Shown: in pieces, positions 61,250 to 64,000 of the stretch
How positions within the stretch are numbered: position 1 is the stretch's first letter
Layout: the number at the start of each line of letters is the position of its first letter
NCBI RefSeq assembly: GCF_947499215.1
Contig: NZ_CANMNI010000003.1
Span: 744,001-808,000 of the forward strand
Length of the DNA stretch: 64,000 nucleotides
Direction: 5' to 3'
Source of the DNA: an uncultured Pontibacter sp.
GTDB lineage: Bacteria > Bacteroidota > Bacteroidia > Cytophagales > Hymenobacteraceae
Notes under the pieces: generated by a model
What the model saw: only the letters and a program-made list of their open reading frames with translations
Told to the model about the DNA's origin: nothing
The model's database searches: none
Program-made: the position numbers and the translations under genes

Positions 61250-62659
61250 TTAATCGAACACCAGCACCTTGTCTTTGTGTTTGCCACGCATGTGACCGCG
61301 TATGATCTGTTGCACGTCCTTGTTGTCGTTGTAGCGCTGTATCTCCAACTTGAAATCCTCAAGAGAACTGGCTGAGAAATACTCGTCTACAAAGCCAAAA
61401 CCGAGGTAAGTGCCATGCTCTACCACTACAATCGACTTCTCACCCAACTCACGGCCCTTGCCCACAATCACGAAGCTGTTGTGCTCATAGGTAAAAGACT
61501 CGATGGCGGCATCCACACGGGCATTGTATTCCTCAGGACTCTCATTTCCAATGCAGGCGCCTTTGCAGATGTGTACCTGATAGTCGAAACAGGCACCCGG
61601 TGTTTTATACAGGTCACAAAGCTTCTGGCAGAGGTTATACTTCGATACTTTATGGAAAAGAAAACCCTTGGCCTTGAACTGATTTGAAAGCGCAATGATC
61701 GGTGTCATGTTCACATCATCGGCCTTGTTCACACTGCCAAACGTCAGGCGTTTATACCCTTTGTCGTCTTCGTAAGTGAAAATGCCGGTGTTGAACACAC
61801 TGCGCCGCTGTTGGCGATTGTAGTGCGGCTTCATGCGCTTGATCTCCGCCGACTCAAACAACAGCGCCACCAGTTCGTTGCCCATCAATTCGTAGGTGAT
61901 ATCGGCAATCTGGTTTTTGAATTCAATCGATTTGCGACTCTTGTAGTCGATGTTGAAGTGCTGGATGATGCGCTTCTTGATGTTAATACTCTTGCCTACA
62001 TAGATCACTTCGCCCGCTTCATTGTAAAAGTAGTATACTCCTGGTACCGTCGGCAAAGCGTCTACCTGATCTTTGCTGATGGCAGGCGGAAGAAGGGAGG
62101 CTTTAATTTCGTTTTTGAGTTGCTCCGCCGGATCTGCTATGTGCTGCGCTCCGTCAATCACCGGGCGGTTGATTTTGATTAGCTTGTCGAACAGCTTGGC
62201 CGTAGCCTCAGCGTCGCCAATGGCGCGGTGGCGCATTTGCAGCGGAATGTCAATGCTCTTGCAAAGCTTACCCAGTGAGTAGGACGGCAAGCCGGGTATA
62301 AGCGAACGGCTCAGACGCACGGTACAGAGAGTTTTGCGCTGGAAGGTAAAGCCCAGATCAGCGAACTCTTTCTTAATGAAGGAATAGTCGAAGCGCACGT
62401 TGTGGGCCACGAAAACCATACCCTCCGTAAACTGCACGATCTCCTTAGCCACCTCGTAAAACTTAGGTGCATCCTGCACCATGTCGTCGGTAATGCCGGT
62501 AAGTTGGGATATGTAATAAGGTATAGGGCGCTGCGGATTGATCAGGGTGCTATACTTGTCAACGATTTCTTTGCCATCATGAATGAAGATGGCAATCTCC
62601 GTGATCCTGTCCTGCGTAGGTTGGCTACCCGTCGTCTCAATGTCTATGATGGCGTACAA
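61250..62659 (-). CDS. DEDDh exonuclease fused to a GIY-YIG (UvrC-like) nuclease
   Basis: A 469-residue fusion. Residues 1-165 are a polymerase III epsilon-like exonuclease (IIDIETTG, HNVRFDYSF, HRAIGDAEAT). From about residue 208 a GIY-YIG endonuclease begins (GVYYFYNEAGEVIYVGKSINIKKR), followed by a UvrC/Cho-like part with clustered cysteines (LCQKLCDLYKTPGACF, ICKGACIG). This architecture is known in Bacteroidota and Actinobacteria and is presumed to act in DNA repair. The start at 62659 gives the exact domain boundary. Confidence 0.92.
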   Translation of the reverse strand: MYAIIDIETTGSQPTQDRITEIAIFIHDGKEIVDKYSTLINPQRPIPYYISQLTGITDDMVQDAPKFYEVAKEIVQFTEGMVFVAHNVRFDYSFIKKEFADLGFTFQRKTLCTVRLSRSLIPGLPSYSLGKLCKSIDIPLQMRHRAIGDAEATAKLFDKLIKINRPVIDGAQHIADPAEQLKNEIKASLLPPAISKDQVDALPTVPGVYYFYNEAGEVIYVGKSINIKKRIIQHFNIDYKSRKSIEFKNQIADITYELMGNELVALLFESAEIKRMKPHYNRQQRRSVFNTGIFTYEDDKGYKRLTFGSVNKADDVNMTPIIALSNQFKAKGFLFHKVSKYNLCQKLCDLYKTPGACFDYQVHICKGACIGNESPEEYNARVDAAIESFTYEHNSFVIVGKGRELGEKSIVVVEHGTYLGFGFVDEYFSASSLEDFKLEIQRYNDNKDVQQIIRGHMRGKHKDKVLVFD

Positions 62660-62796
62660 GCTGTTTCTCTTTTAGGCTTTTTTGAAGAAGTCTTCGGTCT
62701 GTTCCAAAGGGCTATCCTGTAAACCAATATTTTTAGCAATACGTTTCAAATCGCACTCACGCCATACCTCGTGCAAATGGAGTTAGCAAAGTTAGA

Positions 62797-63945
62797 CTAT
62801 TGCTCGGCCTCCCGGTCATCTTCGTAGCGCTCCTTTTTAGCTTTTTCACGTAGCTTGTCGAACATCTTCCGGAAGCGCCCCGATTTTTTCTCCTTAACCT
62901 CGTCTATATCGGCGAGCAAAAAGCCAAAGGGCTGCAGCGGCTCATAAGCATCAAACAGCACTTTCAGAATCGCGATCATAGGTATAGAAATGATCATACC
63001 GGCAGCCCCCCAGATTTCACCGCCAATAAGCAAGGCTATAATAGCTGCGAATGGGTTGATACTTACCTTGGAACCAACGACATAGGGCGTAATGAAGTTG
63101 CCTTCCAGAAACTGCACGAACATAAACACCAGTACCACCAGCACTGCGTCGATCAGATGACCCGTAGTGGCCAACGTGAACAGTGCCGGGAGCATCGCCC
63201 CAATCAGAATGCCGATATAAGGTATAACGGTCAGGATGGAGGCAAATACGCCAAAGAAAATCGCATACTTGACGCCCAGCAGAAGCAAACCAGCCGAGTT
63301 TAGCAAGGAAACGATCACGATCACGATCATCAAGCCTGAAATATAGCTTTGCGCCACCACTTGTATGTTATCGATGGTGTGGTTCAGGCTACCGCGGCGG
63401 TCCTTGGCCACAAACTTATAGATGAACTGTTCGAGGTGATCGCGGTAGTACAGGAAACAGAACACAAAGATGGGCACAATGGTGATCATGGTCAGCGCTC
63501 CGGTAGTAAGAGAAATGGTGCTGCCGACAAAGGTGGTCGAAAACTCCTGCAGACCGCCCACTGCGTTGCGGAATAGTTCGCTCTTGTTGGCCGGCTGAAT
63601 ACCAAAATTATGATAGAGGTATTCCTGCACCTTCATGATTAAGGCATCAAAATTTTTACCGATGGTGTCTAGTTCAGAGGTCAGGCTCACCACCTGCATA
63701 GAGAGAAACCAGATCACAAGTCCAAGTATCACTACCACCAGTATTATGCTTACAAAAATGGCTAAGGCTCTTGGGAAGCGGAACTTTTCAAGGTCGCGTG
63801 TGAGGGGCAACAGGAGCAGGGCGAACAGTAATGCAAATACCAGCGGCATTAATACCGCTTTGAAACTCTGCAAAACCCAGATTGCTAAAAAGAGTCCCAG
63901 TAAAATGATCACATACTTGAAGTACCGGGGTAATTTGATTTCCAT
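62797..63945 (-). CDS. AI-2E family transporter
   Basis: A 382-residue inner-membrane protein with about eight hydrophobic segments. Typical family stretches are VLMPLVFALLFALLLLPLTRDLEK near residue 30, GVFASILTVIPYIGILIGAMLPA near 235, and FVQFLEGNFITPYVVGSKVSINPFAAIIALLIGG near 280. The C-terminal tail is charged (KKSGRFRKMFDKLREKAKKERYEDDREAEQ). Despite the name most members have no proven autoinducer export; ion or small-molecule transport is possible. Confidence 0.88.
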   Translation of the reverse strand: MEIKLPRYFKYVIILLGLFLAIWVLQSFKAVLMPLVFALLFALLLLPLTRDLEKFRFPRALAIFVSIILVVVILGLVIWFLSMQVVSLTSELDTIGKNFDALIMKVQEYLYHNFGIQPANKSELFRNAVGGLQEFSTTFVGSTISLTTGALTMITIVPIFVFCFLYYRDHLEQFIYKFVAKDRRGSLNHTIDNIQVVAQSYISGLMIVIVIVSLLNSAGLLLLGVKYAIFFGVFASILTVIPYIGILIGAMLPALFTLATTGHLIDAVLVVLVFMFVQFLEGNFITPYVVGSKVSINPFAAIIALLIGGEIWGAAGMIISIPMIAILKVLFDAYEPLQPFGFLLADIDEVKEKKSGRFRKMFDKLREKAKKERYEDDREAEQ

Positions 63946-64000
63946 GGGGGTGTGTATGAATTAAGGTATACGGAATTAATAGCCGCATTCAATTAAGCAA

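Noticed and set aside
1..64000. tRNA, rRNA, CRISPR array or transposase genes
   Set aside because: Scanned by eye for tRNA T-arm sequence, spaced direct repeats and transposase motifs; none found that I could support.

Overview
The window looks like chromosome of a Bacteroidota bacterium, most likely order Cytophagales near Pontibacter/Hymenobacter. The grounds are the protein families (DUF4199 pairs, AsmA-like giants, a PEP carboxylase with the FFDGRGG variant, split-type lipoproteins with loose lipoboxes), start regions without strong Shine-Dalgarno sites, and promoters that fit the Bacteroidota consensus TTTG-N(17-23)-TAnnTTTG. The hexamer TATACC/GGTATA recurs throughout the genes and between them. 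No rRNA, tRNA, CRISPR array, transposase or integrase gene was seen.

Region 1 (1-5432) is visibly AT-richer than the rest. It holds a tightly overlapping minus-strand operon: DUF4007 protein, a 1074-residue P-loop ATPase, a DndC-like PAPS-reductase-family protein and the beginning of a membrane protein cut by the window edge. This resembles an accessory defence or DNA-modification cassette related to phosphorothioation systems. It is probably the right end of an island.

Region 2 (5757-21818) carries a five-repeat AsmA-like protein, PEP carboxylase (ppc), a divergent class A penicillin-binding protein, a ferric-reductase-like flavoprotein, a STAS-type protein, a DEDDh exonuclease, an alpha/beta hydrolase-OsmC fusion, DUF427 and mnmE. 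A degenerate MITE-like inverted repeat follows ppc.

Region 3 (21843-27175) is a Mn/Zn-type ABC transporter operon: DtxR/MntR regulator, TroA-like binding protein, ATPase, a permease fused to a second DtxR-like domain, and a second permease. A thioredoxin-like protein lies downstream. Short repeated elements sit in two gaps of the operon.

Region 4 (27291-50000) is ordinary chromosome with envelope and housekeeping functions: fabH, a glycosyltransferase, dapD, 3-hydroxyacyl-CoA dehydrogenase, tandem DUF5670 microproteins, a YbiT-like ABC-F ATPase with a broken second Walker A, two DUF4199 proteins, an L,D-transpeptidase, two M48 peptidases, a lipid kinase, a metallophosphoesterase, mtgA, App1 and an M16 peptidase. 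Convergent pairs are mostly separated by clear hairpin terminators.

Region 5 (49987-64000) contains topoisomerase IB, a kinase-like lipoprotein, and a sugar-phosphate hub: pgi, then a beta-phosphoglucomutase-like HAD, otsB and a GH65 phosphorylase in one operon, then pfkB and fbaA. The HAD-OtsB-GH65 order and summed length match the single mycobacterial OtsB1 polypeptide. No otsA is present, so a phosphorylase-driven route to trehalose is a testable idea. A DEDDh-GIY-YIG nuclease fusion and an AI-2E family transporter close the window.
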